From: Candidatus Polarisedimenticolaceae bacterium
Lineage (GTDB): Bacteria; Acidobacteriota; Polarisedimenticolia; Polarisedimenticolales; DASRJG01
Length of the DNA stretch: 64,000 nucleotides
Reading direction: 5' to 3'
Assembly: GCA_036275915.1 (NCBI GenBank)
Contig: DASUCV010000018.1
Coordinates: 124,001-188,000 of the forward strand
A program made the translations under genes and the position numbers. The notes beneath the pieces were generated by a model. That model had not been told where the DNA came from and did no database searches. It saw nothing but the letters and a program-made list of their open reading frames with translations. How positions within the stretch are numbered: position 1 is the first letter of the stretch; each line of letters opens with the position of its first letter. Shown here in pieces: positions 43,707-53,483 of this stretch.

Positions 43707-44732
43707 ATGCTCATCGTCATGAAGAAGGGGAGTACCCCGGATGAGACGGCCCGGGTGTGCGATGCCGTCAGGGCGATCGGACGGACCCCGGTCACGGTGG
43801 TCATCGACGGTCGTGAAGCGATCTCGGTCGCGGCCGGCAACCCTCCGCTCGACGCGGGACGCTTCGAGGGGATGGCAGGGGTGCACCAGGTCGTTCCGCT
43901 CGAGGCTCCGTACCGTCTCGCCGCACGCGACGCGCGGCCTCGCGGTACGGCGATCACCGTCGGCGGCCGTACGATCGGCGCCGGCGGTCTCTTCGTCGTC
44001 GCAGGCCCGTGCGCCGTCGAGAACGAGGAGCAGATCGTCGAGACGGCCCGCCTCATGAAGCAAGCCGGCGCCGACGCGCTCCGCGGCGGCGCCTACAAGC
44101 CCCGGTCGAGCCCCTATAGCTTCCAGGGGCTCGGGCCGGAAGGTCTGAGGCTCCTCGTCGTAGCGCGGGAGGCGACCGGGCTCCCGATCGTCTCCGAGGC
44201 GGTCGACGAGTCGTCGCTCGATCTCGTCGCCGCGCAGGCCGACATCGTCCAGATCGGCGCCAGGAACATGCACAACGGCGCCTTGCTCAAGAGCGCCGGC
44301 CGCCTTCGCAAGCCGATCCTCTTGAAGCGCGGCATGTCGGCCACCCTGGACGACCTGCTCATGGCCGCCGAGTTCATCCTCGATCAGGGGAACGGCGAGG
44401 TCATCCTCTGCGAGCGCGGGATCCGGACGTTCTCCCAGCACAGCCGGTTCACGCTCGACCTCTCGGTCGTTCCGGCGGCGCAGACGGCGAGCCATCTGCC
44501 CGTCTTCGTCGACCCCTCGCACGCCGCGGGTCGGCGCGAACGCGTCGCGCCCATGGCGCGCGCCGCGGTGGCCGCGGGCGCCGACGGCGTGATCTTCGAG
44601 GTCCACCCGGATCCCGACGACGCGCTCTCCGACGGCCGGCAGGCGCTCGTGCCGGGCGAGGCCGCCGAGCTCATCGCGCAGCTCCGCGAGGTCGCCGCCG
44701 TCCTCTCGCGCAAGACCGAGGTCGCACGGTGA
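43707..44732 (+). CDS. aroF: 3-deoxy-7-phosphoheptulonate (DAHP) synthase, type I-beta
   Basis: 341 aa from the ATG at 43707, giving the family start MLIVMKKGSTPDETARVCDA (a ferredoxin-like N-terminal domain of about 70 residues, as in Thermotoga-type DAHP synthase). It condenses PEP and erythrose 4-phosphate, the first step of the shikimate pathway. Core motifs: VVAGPCAVENEEQI, GGAYKPRSSPYSFQG, IVQIGARNMHNGALL, KPILLKRGMSATLDDLL, ILCERGIRTF and FVDPSHAAGRRERVAPMARA. The N-terminal domain is the usual site of feedback control by aromatic amino acids. The next gene overlaps by GTGA. Confidence 0.94.
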   Translation: MLIVMKKGSTPDETARVCDAVRAIGRTPVTVVIDGREAISVAAGNPPLDAGRFEGMAGVHQVVPLEAPYRLAARDARPRGTAITVGGRTIGAGGLFVVAGPCAVENEEQIVETARLMKQAGADALRGGAYKPRSSPYSFQGLGPEGLRLLVVAREATGLPIVSEAVDESSLDLVAAQADIVQIGARNMHNGALLKSAGRLRKPILLKRGMSATLDDLLMAAEFILDQGNGEVILCERGIRTFSQHSRFTLDLSVVPAAQTASHLPVFVDPSHAAGRRERVAPMARAAVAAGADGVIFEVHPDPDDALSDGRQALVPGEAAELIAQLREVAAVLSRKTEVAR

Positions 44733-45580
44733 TCCGCTTTCCGAGCGGATCGCTGCAGATCACGATCCTCTCGGCCGGCTCCCTTTGGCTCGACGGAGGC
44801 GCGATGTTCGGGGTGGTGCCGAAGCCGCTGTGGGCGAAGCTCAGGGCCCCTGACGAGCGGAACCGTATCCGCCTCGCAATGAACGTGCTCCTGGTCGAGG
44901 ACGGCCGGACGCGGGTCCTCATCGACAACGGCGCCGGCACGAAGTGGGACGACAAGCAGCGCGACATCTACGGGTTCGATCTCCGCTCGGCCGAGGAGAT
45001 CCTGCGCCCCGCGGGTCTCGTCCCCGGCGACATCGACATCGTCCTCGACTCCCATCTCCACTTCGACCACGCCGGCGGGAACACGGCGGCCGACCGGGAC
45101 GGACGTCTCGTCGCCGCCTTCCCGAACGCTCGTTACGTCGTCCAGCGCGGCGAGCTCGAGTTCGCGCGCTCGGACAACGAGCGCATCCGCGCTTCGTATC
45201 AGCGCGACAACTTCGAGCCGCTCGTCGCGAGCGGACAGTTCGACTTCGTCGAAGGGGACGCCCGGGTGACCGATCGGATCGAGGTCCTGCTGGCCCCGGG
45301 GCACACGCCGTTCCTGCACGTCCCGGTCGTGCGTTCCGGCGAGCACACGATCGCGTTCCTCGCGGACCTCGTGCCGACGGCGAGCCACGTGCCGTTTCCG
45401 TACATCATGGGCTACGACGTCGAGCCGCTTCGCACCCTGGAATCGAAGAAGCGCATCCTGCCGCGCGCCGCGCGCGAAGGGTGGCGGCTCGTGTTCGAGC
45501 ACGACGCCGATCTTCCGCTCGGCATCCTCGAGGAAACCGCCGGCAAGCTCCGCGCGGTACCCCTCGCGGTGGAGGCCTGA
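44729..45580 (+). CDS. Metallo-beta-lactamase-fold hydrolase
   Basis: 283 aa from a GTG overlapping the aroF stop. The zinc motif is DSHLHFDHAGGNTA (HxHxDH), followed by LLAPGHTPFLHVPVV (His), FLADLVPTASHVPFPY (bridging Asp) and VFEHDADLPLG (last His). The N-terminus ITILSAGSLWLDGGAMFGVV is shared by a group of uncharacterised bacterial MBL proteins related to quorum-quenching lactonases. The substrate is unknown. Lies between aroF and carA and ends 1 nt before carA, so co-expression is likely. Confidence 0.88.
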   Translation: MIRFPSGSLQITILSAGSLWLDGGAMFGVVPKPLWAKLRAPDERNRIRLAMNVLLVEDGRTRVLIDNGAGTKWDDKQRDIYGFDLRSAEEILRPAGLVPGDIDIVLDSHLHFDHAGGNTAADRDGRLVAAFPNARYVVQRGELEFARSDNERIRASYQRDNFEPLVASGQFDFVEGDARVTDRIEVLLAPGHTPFLHVPVVRSGEHTIAFLADLVPTASHVPFPYIMGYDVEPLRTLESKKRILPRAAREGWRLVFEHDADLPLGILEETAGKLRAVPLAVEA

Positions 45581-45581
45581 C

Positions 45582-46729
<1,148 letters not shown>

Positions 46730-46733
<4 letters not shown>

Positions 46734-47875
46734 CCGACTGGAAGTCCGCGCTCCGGTTCGATCCGACGCCGTGGCTCCTGGAGAACGCGTGCGCTCCGAT
46801 CAAGTACCGCGTCCTCACCGAGCTGCTCGACCGTCCGAAGGAGGACCCGGACGTCCAGAAGCTGCGCGCCGAGCTCATGCTCTACCCGCCGGCGCTCAAG
46901 CTCCAGCGCACGCAGCGCAAGGACGGCACGTGGGCCGGCCACGTCCATGCGGGGGACGCGAAGCGATTCGAGCCCTCGCTCGAGAACGACCTCTCGCTCC
47001 TCTACGAGATGGGCTGGGGACGCGACACGAAGCCGGTCAAGCAGGCGGCCGCGATCCTGAGGAGCTTCCTCACCGCCAAGAAGGACCTGAAGTTCTACGA
47101 GTTCGCGAAGGTCGTCAAGGCCGACGAGAAGCGCGAGAAGTACTACCGGTGGTTCCTCCGCACGCTCGGCCTCGGCCTGCTCGTGCGCGGAGGCTACGTC
47201 GACGACCGCAGCCGCGTGGCGGTCCTGGAGCTGCTCGACCTCTGCGCCGGCTTCGTCGACGATCCGGTCTCGCGCCATCCCGTCGAGGAGATCGGCGCCG
47301 CCCACCCGCTCATCAGGAGCGGCGCGTGGAAGCGCGACTACATCTTCATCCCCGACGTCCAGCTCATGCGCGTCTTCGCCTTCTCGCCGTGGCTCCTGGA
47401 CGGCGAGCTGGCCAAGATGCGCCTCAAGAAGATCTCCGACTACGTGATGTCCGATACGTACCAGAAGCTGGCACCGGACATCGGTCTCGTCCGCACGGCG
47501 AAGGGATCGTTCGTCAAGGGCGGGGGCCTCAGGATCCGGCCGATCGACTACTACCAGAAGCACGCCGCGCTCGACGAGCTCCTCGTCAACATGGAGTTCT
47601 TCGCGCGCCTCGGCCTCCTGAACCGCTACCCGCACTTCATGACGCATCTCGAGTGGTGGCACGCGCAGCAGGGGAAGGAAGGGCGCTGGAACCTCCAGGG
47701 CAAGCTCTTGAACGAGACGTCCCGGTGGACCGCGCTCCTCAGGCTCGAGAAGGATTGGCGCAGCCCCGTGCGGAAGGAAGCCGACCTCACCTTCCGCGTG
47801 CTCCTGATCTTGAAGTACCAGTGGGAGCGCCAGATCCGGATGCTCGACCGGCGCGACGACGGCTACACGATCTAA
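46730..47875 (+). CDS. Unknown protein, possibly alpha/alpha-toroid (prenyltransferase/cyclase-like) fold
   Basis: 381 aa, start ATG overlapping the carA stop. No signal peptide. The text ([99 protein letters not shown]) has repeated helix pairs and W-containing G-x-W turns. These resemble proteins loosely annotated as squalene-cyclase/prenyltransferase-like. No catalytic DxDD or DCTAE motif is evident, so a terpene cyclase is unlikely. A function linked to carA is not supported by anything except the overlap. Confidence 0.7.
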
Positions 47876-47878
47876 CCG

Positions 47879-47906
47879 TTAACTGTGAACTGTTAACTGT
47901 TAGCTT
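47879..47906. repeat. Heptanucleotide tandem repeat between convergent genes
   Basis: TTAACTG-TGAACTG-TTAACTG-TTAGCTT, about 3.5 copies of a 7-bp unit, strikingly AT-rich against its surroundings. It supplies the TAA stop of the minus-strand PIN-TRAM gene (47893-47895). Confidence 0.8.
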
Positions 47907-48648
47907 TCGCGAAGAACATCTTTCCGGCCGCCGTCTGGATCGCGCTCGTCACGACGACGTCGAGCGTCTCGCCGATGCGCCGCTGCGCTTGCTCCACGAC
48001 GACCATCGTGCCGTCCTCGAGGTAGGCGACCCCCTGGCCCGCTTCCTTGCCTTCCTTGACGACCGTCACGCGGAGCGGCTCGCCGGGGAGGACGACCGGG
48101 CGAAGCGCGAGGGCGAGGGCGTTCACGTTCAGGACGGTGAGACCGCGGATCGCGGCGACCTTCCCGAGGTTGTAGTCGGTCGTCACGAGCACGGCACCGC
48201 GCCGTGCGGCGACGTCGACGAGCTTCGCGTCGACCTCGGCCTCGTGCGGCGCGTCGTCGTCGACGACGGTGAGCGGAGCCTTCGCCTTGAGGGTCTCGAC
48301 GATCGTCAGGCCGCGCCGTCCGCGCTGGCGGCGCGCCGCGTCCGGCGCGTCCGCGAGGCGCTGCAGCTCGGCGAGGACGAAGCCCGGGAGGAGAAGCTCG
48401 TGCTCGAGGAAGCCGGCGGCGGCGACCTCGGCGATCCGGCCGTCGATGAGCGCCGAGCTGTCGAGAAGCGCCGGCACGCGTGACGGGCTGTCCGGCGCCG
48501 GCGACCGGAGCCGCTCGGCCACGAGGACGAACGCCGCGGCGGCGGCGAGGGCGCCGGCGAGCGGCCAGGCGACGAGGCCGAAGGCCGCGGCGAGGAGAAG
48601 AAGCCCGAGCGCGCCCTCCGCGACGCGCAGGGCTACGCGTCCCGCCAT
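47893..48648 (-). CDS. PIN-TRAM domain membrane-anchored ribonuclease-like protein (YacL family)
   Basis: 251 aa from the ATG at 48648, overlapping the end of dnaB by 16 nt. Two N-terminal membrane helices (ALGLLLLAAAFGLVAWPLAG) are followed by a PIN nuclease domain (LLDSSALIDGRIAEVAAAGF with the first Asp, PGFVLAELQRLADAPD with Glu, LVTTDYNLGKVAAIRGLTVL with Asp) and a C-terminal TRAM domain (GKEAGQGVAYLEDGTMVVVE, IGETLDVVVTSAIQTAAGKM). YacL-type proteins are predicted membrane-tethered RNases. Length is shorter than Bacillus YacL, which has four helices. Confidence 0.9.
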   Translation of the reverse strand: MAGRVALRVAEGALGLLLLAAAFGLVAWPLAGALAAAAAFVLVAERLRSPAPDSPSRVPALLDSSALIDGRIAEVAAAGFLEHELLLPGFVLAELQRLADAPDAARRQRGRRGLTIVETLKAKAPLTVVDDDAPHEAEVDAKLVDVAARRGAVLVTTDYNLGKVAAIRGLTVLNVNALALALRPVVLPGEPLRVTVVKEGKEAGQGVAYLEDGTMVVVEQAQRRIGETLDVVVTSAIQTAAGKMFFAKANS

Positions 48649-49979
48649 TCGGGGTTCACGAAGCTCGTGAACTCGCGAATGAAGTGGAGGTCGACGGTCC
48701 CGGTCGGCCCGTTGCGCTGCTTGCCGATGATGAGCTCCGCCTTCCCCTTGAGCTCCGTGTCTTCCTTCTTGTAGACCTCCTCGCGGAAGAGGAAGAGGAC
48801 GACGTCGGCGTCCTGCTCGATCGCGCCGGACTCGCGGAGGTCGGAGAGCTGCGGCCGCTTCTCGCCGGTCGATCGCTGCTCCGGCGCGCGCGAGAGCTGC
48901 GAGAGCGCGACGACCGGGACCTGGAGCTCCTTCGCCATTTCCTTGAGCGACCGCGAGATGTCCGAGATCTCCTGCTGGCGGCTGTCGTAGCGGCCGCGGC
49001 CCTGCATGAGCTGGAGGTAGTCGACGATGACGAGGTCGAGGCCCCGCTCGAGCTTGAGCCGGCGGGTCTTGGCGCGCATCTCCGAGATCGTCACGCCGGG
49101 CGTGTCGTCGATGAACATCGGCGTGTCCGAGAGCTCCGCGAAGACCTTGATGATGCGCTGCCAGTCGTCCTTGCTGATCCGGCCGGTGCGCAGGCGGTGC
49201 GCGTCGACGCGGGCCTCCGCGCACAGCATGCGCGAGAAGAGCTGCTGGTGGGACATCTCGAGCGAGAAGATGCCGACGGTGCGGCCGTGGCGCATCGCCG
49301 CGTGCGCCGCGACGTTGAGGGCGAGCGTCGTCTTGCCCATCGAGGGGCGGGCGGCGAGCACGATGAGATCTCCGGCCTGAAGGCCCGCGGTCCACTCGTC
49401 GAGCTGGAGGAAGCCGCTCGGGATCCCCGTGATCGGCTCGCGCCGGTGGGTCAGATCCTCGATGAGCCGGATGCTGCGCTCGCCGACGATCTTCATGGAG
49501 AGGAAGCCGGTCCGCAGCCGCTCCTGCGAGACCTCGAAGATCGCCTTCTCGGCCTCGTCCAGGACCTCGTCGGCCGAGCCGGCCGGACGCATCGCGGCCC
49601 CGAGGATCCGCTGGGCGCCGCGGATGAGATCGCGGCGGATCGATTTGTCCTTGACGATCTTCGCGTAGTGCTCGACGTTCGTGGAGCGGGCGCTTCCGTC
49701 GATGAGCGCCGCGAGATAGGCGACGCCACCGCACGTCTCGAGCGCGCCCTCGCGCTCGAGCGCATCCCTGAGCGTCACCAGGTCGAATGCCGTCCCCACC
49801 GAGGCGAGATCCTCGAGGGCGCGGAAGATCGTCCGGTGACGCTCGGCGTAGAACGCCTCGTGCGTCAGGATCTCCTGGACCTTGTGGATCTGCCGGTTGT
49901 CGAGCAGCACGGCGCCGAGGACGGAGCGCTCGGCGTCCTCGGAATGGGGAAGGGTGTCGGAGACGACGTCCTGCAGCAT
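48633..49979 (-). CDS. dnaB: Replicative DNA helicase
   Basis: 448 aa, full length. N-terminal primase-binding domain (LPHSEDAERSVLGAVLLDNR, VAYLAALIDGSARSTN) and RecA-like C-terminal motor: Walker A LAARPSMGKTTLALNVAAHA, Walker B LDLVIVDYLQLMQGRGRYDS, H3/sensor VPVVALSQLSRAPEQRS, arginine-finger region ELIIGKQRNGPTGTVDLHFI. It unwinds DNA at the fork as a hexamer. Not next to rplI, its common neighbour, which is 12 kb away in this window. No intein is present. PIN-TRAM gene overlaps its end. Confidence 0.97.
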   Translation of the reverse strand: MLQDVVSDTLPHSEDAERSVLGAVLLDNRQIHKVQEILTHEAFYAERHRTIFRALEDLASVGTAFDLVTLRDALEREGALETCGGVAYLAALIDGSARSTNVEHYAKIVKDKSIRRDLIRGAQRILGAAMRPAGSADEVLDEAEKAIFEVSQERLRTGFLSMKIVGERSIRLIEDLTHRREPITGIPSGFLQLDEWTAGLQAGDLIVLAARPSMGKTTLALNVAAHAAMRHGRTVGIFSLEMSHQQLFSRMLCAEARVDAHRLRTGRISKDDWQRIIKVFAELSDTPMFIDDTPGVTISEMRAKTRRLKLERGLDLVIVDYLQLMQGRGRYDSRQQEISDISRSLKEMAKELQVPVVALSQLSRAPEQRSTGEKRPQLSDLRESGAIEQDADVVLFLFREEVYKKEDTELKGKAELIIGKQRNGPTGTVDLHFIREFTSFVNPEWRDA

Positions 49980-50031
49980 GCGCGGCCCGTGAAAGCCGAG
50001 AGGGTACCACGCGGATGGTAAGCTCTTCGCC

Positions 50032-52269
50032 GTGCCGACGCGTTTCCTGATCCGATCGCTCGCCGTCCTCGTCCTCGCGACTGCGGCGGTCGCCGCTTCC
50101 CCTCAGGGGAAGGTCGTGATCCTGGGGTTCGACGGCGCCGACGCGCGGCTCGTCGAGCAGTGGATGGGGGAGGGCAAGCTCCCGAATCTCGCGAAGCTCA
50201 AGGACGAGGGAACCTACACGGCGCTCCAGCCGACGAATCCGCCGCAGACGCCGGTCTCCTGGTCGTCGTTCGCCACGGGGACGAGCCCGGGCAAGACGCG
50301 CATCTTCGATTTTCTCATGCGGAACCCGGCCGACTATCTTCCCGATTTCGCGATGAACTCGGAATCGAAGCGCGCGTTCCTCTTCGGCGAGAGGAACGCT
50401 CTCGTCGTCGGCCTCCTTGCGGGCGCCGCCCTCGGGCTCGTCGCCTTCGGCATCCTCCTCCTCTTCCGCGTGCGCTGGGGAACGCGCCTCGCGAGCGCCG
50501 TCGCCGCGGGGCTCGTGCTCGGGATTCCGGCCGGCTTCGTGACGCGCCAGTTCATCCCCGTCGAGGTGCCCGACGCGATCAACCACCGGCACGGCGAGAC
50601 GATGTGGGAGCTCGCGTCGAAGGCCGGCCGCCGCGTCCAGGTCATCCGCGTCCCGGCGACGTTCCCGGCGGAGAACGTCGGCGACGGGCACATGCTGTCG
50701 GGTCTCGGCGTCCCCGACATGCGCGGGCGCGTGGGGACGCCGACTTTCTACACCTCGGATCCGACGTTCGAGCCGGGAGGCGGCACCGGCAACGAGTTCA
50801 GCCTCGAGCTGGTCCGTCTCGCCGAGCACCGCGGGACCATCGAGACCCGCGTCCTCGGCCCTCTCAACAAGCCGTTCTACGACTACGTCGTCGACAGGAA
50901 GACGGCGGGGATTGCCGACAGGCGCGCGCAGGCGGAGGCGAAGCGCAAGATCCGTCAGGAGCTCGACGACGCCGACGTCCCGCGTCGTCTGGATGTCCCG
51001 ATGAAGCTCACGGTGACCGACGACGCCCTGACGGTCGCGCTCTCCGGGCAGACGCAGACGCTCAAGGTCGGCGAATGGAGCGACTGGTTCGTCATCGACT
51101 TCCCGGTGAACTGGCTCGTCGATCGCGCGGCGCCGCTCAAGGGGATGGGCCGCTTCAAGCTCCTCAAGCTGAGCCCGAACGTCGAGCTGTACCTGTCGCC
51201 GGTGAACTTCCACCCCGATTGTCATCCGGTGGCGTTCTCGTGGCCTCCGTCCTACTCGACGGCTCTCCGCAAGCGCTTCGGCCTCTTCAAGACGATCGGA
51301 TGGCCGGAGGACACGTGGTCGCTTCCCTCCGGCGTCGGCGACGAGAACCTCTTCCTCGAGGACATGAACTTCACCCTCGCGAAGGACGAGGAGATCATGA
51401 AGGGCCTCCTCGGGGACGGGAAGGACGACCTCTACATCCACATCTTCTACTTCACCGACCGGATCGGGCATCTCTTCTGGCGATTCCTCGACCCCGGCCA
51501 TCCGGCATACGACCCGGCCAAGGCCGCGCGCTACGCGCCCGAGGTGTTGAAGGCGTACCAGAGGATGGACGCGATCGTCGGCGAAGCGCGCGCGCTCGCC
51601 GGTCCCGACGCAACGTTTATCGTCTGCTCCGATCACGGGTTCTCGTCGTTCCGGCGCGGGGTCAACATCAACACGTGGCTCGTCCGGAACGGGTTCATGA
51701 CGCTCAAGGGTCAGACGAGCGACGTCGCGACGCTCGAGAAGCTCTTCGACACGCGCGATCTCTTCCAGAACGTCGACTGGACGCGGACGAAGGCGTACGC
51801 CCTCGGTCTCGGGAGCATCTACGTCAACCTCGTCGGCCGCGAGAAGGGCGGCGTCGTCATGCCCGGGGCCGAATACGAGCAGGTGCGGCGCGGGATCAAG
51901 GAAGGGCTCGAGGGGCTCGTCGATCCCGAGACCGGCGACCATCCGGTCGCGAAGGTCTGGACGCGCGAGGAGATGTACTCGGAGTTCGAGCCGGACCTGA
52001 TCCCCGATCTCCGCGCCGGCAACTCCTTGAACTACCGCGTGTCGTGGCAGACGAGCCTCGGCGGCGTGCCGCCGAACGTCCTCGAGCCGAACACGAAGGC
52101 GTGGTCGGGCGATCACTGCTCGAACGATCCGAGCCTGGTCCGCGGAATTCTCTTCTGCAACAAGAAGCTCACGCGGCCGAACCCCGCCATGATCGATCTC
52201 GCGCCGACGGTCATGAAATCGCTCGGCCTACCCGTGCCCGCCGCGATGGACGGCAAGCCGCTTTTCTGA
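50032..52269 (+). CDS. Alkaline-phosphatase-superfamily phosphodiesterase with internal membrane hairpin
   Basis: 745 aa from a GTG (start MPTRFLIRSLAVLVLATAAV, a signal peptide). Fold of type I phosphodiesterase/nucleotide pyrophosphatase: metal site VVILGFDGADARLVEQWMGE, nucleophile Thr likely in TNPPQTPVSWSSFATG, later ligands in FTDRIGHLFWRFLDPGHPAY, FIVCSDHGFSSFRRGVN and SGDHC. Unusually, two membrane helices (NALVVGLLAGAALGLVAFGI and LASAVAAGLVLGIPAGFVTR, about residues 122-165) interrupt the catalytic domain after the nucleophile. The substrate is unknown. An extended -10 (TGGTAAGCT) ends 7 nt before the GTG, so a leaderless mRNA is plausible. Confidence 0.88.
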   Translation: MPTRFLIRSLAVLVLATAAVAASPQGKVVILGFDGADARLVEQWMGEGKLPNLAKLKDEGTYTALQPTNPPQTPVSWSSFATGTSPGKTRIFDFLMRNPADYLPDFAMNSESKRAFLFGERNALVVGLLAGAALGLVAFGILLLFRVRWGTRLASAVAAGLVLGIPAGFVTRQFIPVEVPDAINHRHGETMWELASKAGRRVQVIRVPATFPAENVGDGHMLSGLGVPDMRGRVGTPTFYTSDPTFEPGGGTGNEFSLELVRLAEHRGTIETRVLGPLNKPFYDYVVDRKTAGIADRRAQAEAKRKIRQELDDADVPRRLDVPMKLTVTDDALTVALSGQTQTLKVGEWSDWFVIDFPVNWLVDRAAPLKGMGRFKLLKLSPNVELYLSPVNFHPDCHPVAFSWPPSYSTALRKRFGLFKTIGWPEDTWSLPSGVGDENLFLEDMNFTLAKDEEIMKGLLGDGKDDLYIHIFYFTDRIGHLFWRFLDPGHPAYDPAKAARYAPEVLKAYQRMDAIVGEARALAGPDATFIVCSDHGFSSFRRGVNINTWLVRNGFMTLKGQTSDVATLEKLFDTRDLFQNVDWTRTKAYALGLGSIYVNLVGREKGGVVMPGAEYEQVRRGIKEGLEGLVDPETGDHPVAKVWTREEMYSEFEPDLIPDLRAGNSLNYRVSWQTSLGGVPPNVLEPNTKAWSGDHCSNDPSLVRGILFCNKKLTRPNPAMIDLAPTVMKSLGLPVPAAMDGKPLF

Positions 52270-53387
52270 TGAAGCGCGAGGCGCTCGCCGCCACGCTCGT
52301 CCTCGCCACGGTCGTCCTCGCCGACGACGCGGCGACCCGCCGTCGTTTGTCGCTCGAGCAGGAGACGGTGCGACTCTCGAAGGAGATGGAGGCGCTCGCG
52401 GCGAAGGAGCGCGGCGTCCTCGGGGACGTCACGCGCCTCGACGCGCGGCTCGCGGTCGAGCGGCTGAAGCTCGAGGAGGCTTCCGCCAGCCTCGCGGCGG
52501 CGGAGCAGCGCCTCGCGCACGGCGAGAGCGTCGCCGCGGGACTCGAGGCGGACGTCCGGGCGTCGGCGCCGCTCGCGGCGTCACGCCTGCGTGCGATCTA
52601 CGAGCGCGGACCGACGGCCGTGCTCGCGCAATTCGTGCTGCCCGCCGACGCCGCGACCGGTTTGGACGGCCTCCGTTATGCGTCGTACCTCGCACGGCGC
52701 GATGGTCGGCAGATCGCCGCGTGGCGCGCCAGCGCGCAGCGGCTCACGGACGAGCAGGCAGCGCTCGCCGCCGAGCGCGCGCGTCTGACGACGCAGCGCG
52801 ACGACGCGGCGCGTCAGAAGGCGGAGCTCGAAGCGACACGGACTTCGCGCGAGACCCTTCTCGACCGGATCCGCGACGATCGCGAGCAGCACGAGCGCGC
52901 GATCGGCGAGCTCGACGCCGCGGCGGCGAACCTCGGAAGCCTCGTCGGCTCGATCGACGAGGCGCCGGCGGCGCCCCTCGACGTGCGCAAGTTCCGTGGA
53001 CTCCTCCCGTGGCCCGCGGACGGACGAGTCTCGTCCGGATTCGGGAACGTCGTCCACCCGCGCTTCAAGACCGAGGTCCCGCACCCCGGTCTCGACATCG
53101 ACGCCCCGGAAGGAGCGCCGTTCCACGCGGTGTTCGACGGACGGGTCGCCTTCGCCGCACCGCTCCACGGCTACGGTCTGACCGTCGTCGTCGATCACGG
53201 GAACGGCGTCGCGAGCGTCTACGCGCATGCCGGGGTGCTCCTCGTCCAGGCCGGGGACGCGGTGACGAAGGGTGAGGACCTCGGCCGGGTGGGGGATTCG
53301 GGCTCGCTTCGAGGTCCATATTTGTATTTCGAGATGCGCGCCTCCGGAAAGCCCGAAGATCCTTCCGAATGGCTACGCAAACGCTGA
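52269..53387 (+). CDS. EnvC-like M23-fold protein with incomplete zinc site
   Basis: 372 aa; the ATG shares one base with the upstream stop. A signal peptide (MKREALAATLVLATVVLA), then a coiled coil to about residue 230 (LSKEMEALAAKERGVLGDVT), then a LytM/M23 domain: GLLPWPADGRVSSGFGNVVH, HPGLDIDAPEGAPFHAVFDG (His, Asp present), GNGVASVYAHAG (His present). The essential HxH motif (HLHFE) is YLYFE here, so one zinc ligand and one catalytic His are gone. E. coli EnvC is also degenerate at this site (LYFEIR) and activates amidases instead of cutting. The same role in division is inferred. Confidence 0.87.
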   Translation: MKREALAATLVLATVVLADDAATRRRLSLEQETVRLSKEMEALAAKERGVLGDVTRLDARLAVERLKLEEASASLAAAEQRLAHGESVAAGLEADVRASAPLAASRLRAIYERGPTAVLAQFVLPADAATGLDGLRYASYLARRDGRQIAAWRASAQRLTDEQAALAAERARLTTQRDDAARQKAELEATRTSRETLLDRIRDDREQHERAIGELDAAAANLGSLVGSIDEAPAAPLDVRKFRGLLPWPADGRVSSGFGNVVHPRFKTEVPHPGLDIDAPEGAPFHAVFDGRVAFAAPLHGYGLTVVVDHGNGVASVYAHAGVLLVQAGDAVTKGEDLGRVGDSGSLRGPYLYFEMRASGKPEDPSEWLRKR

Positions 53388-53417
53388 CGAAACATCGTCC
53401 GCGGCGCCGCCTGACGG

Positions 53418-53468
53418 TTGCCGGGCGGAGCGGGTCCGTGTACGTTTCTCAGGTCGCCGCAAACGTAC
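53418..53468 (+). promoter_or_regulatory. Promoter with overlapping inverted repeat, upstream of ctp-like gene
   Basis: -35 TTGCCG (53418-53423), a 17-nt spacer, -10 TACGTT (53441-53446). A perfect 8-bp inverted repeat GTACGTTT (53440-53447) / AAACGTAC (53461-53468), with centres 21 bp apart, covers the -10 and start region. This looks like an operator for a dimeric regulator, or a small leader hairpin. Confidence 0.45.
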
Positions 53469-53483
53469 GATCTCGAGGTGAAC

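Noticed and set aside
48649-52116. Very long minus-strand open frame upstream of the PIN-TRAM gene
   Set aside because: Antisense to dnaB/phosphodiesterase frames; Arg/His/Glu-rich composition typical of GC-rich shadow frames.
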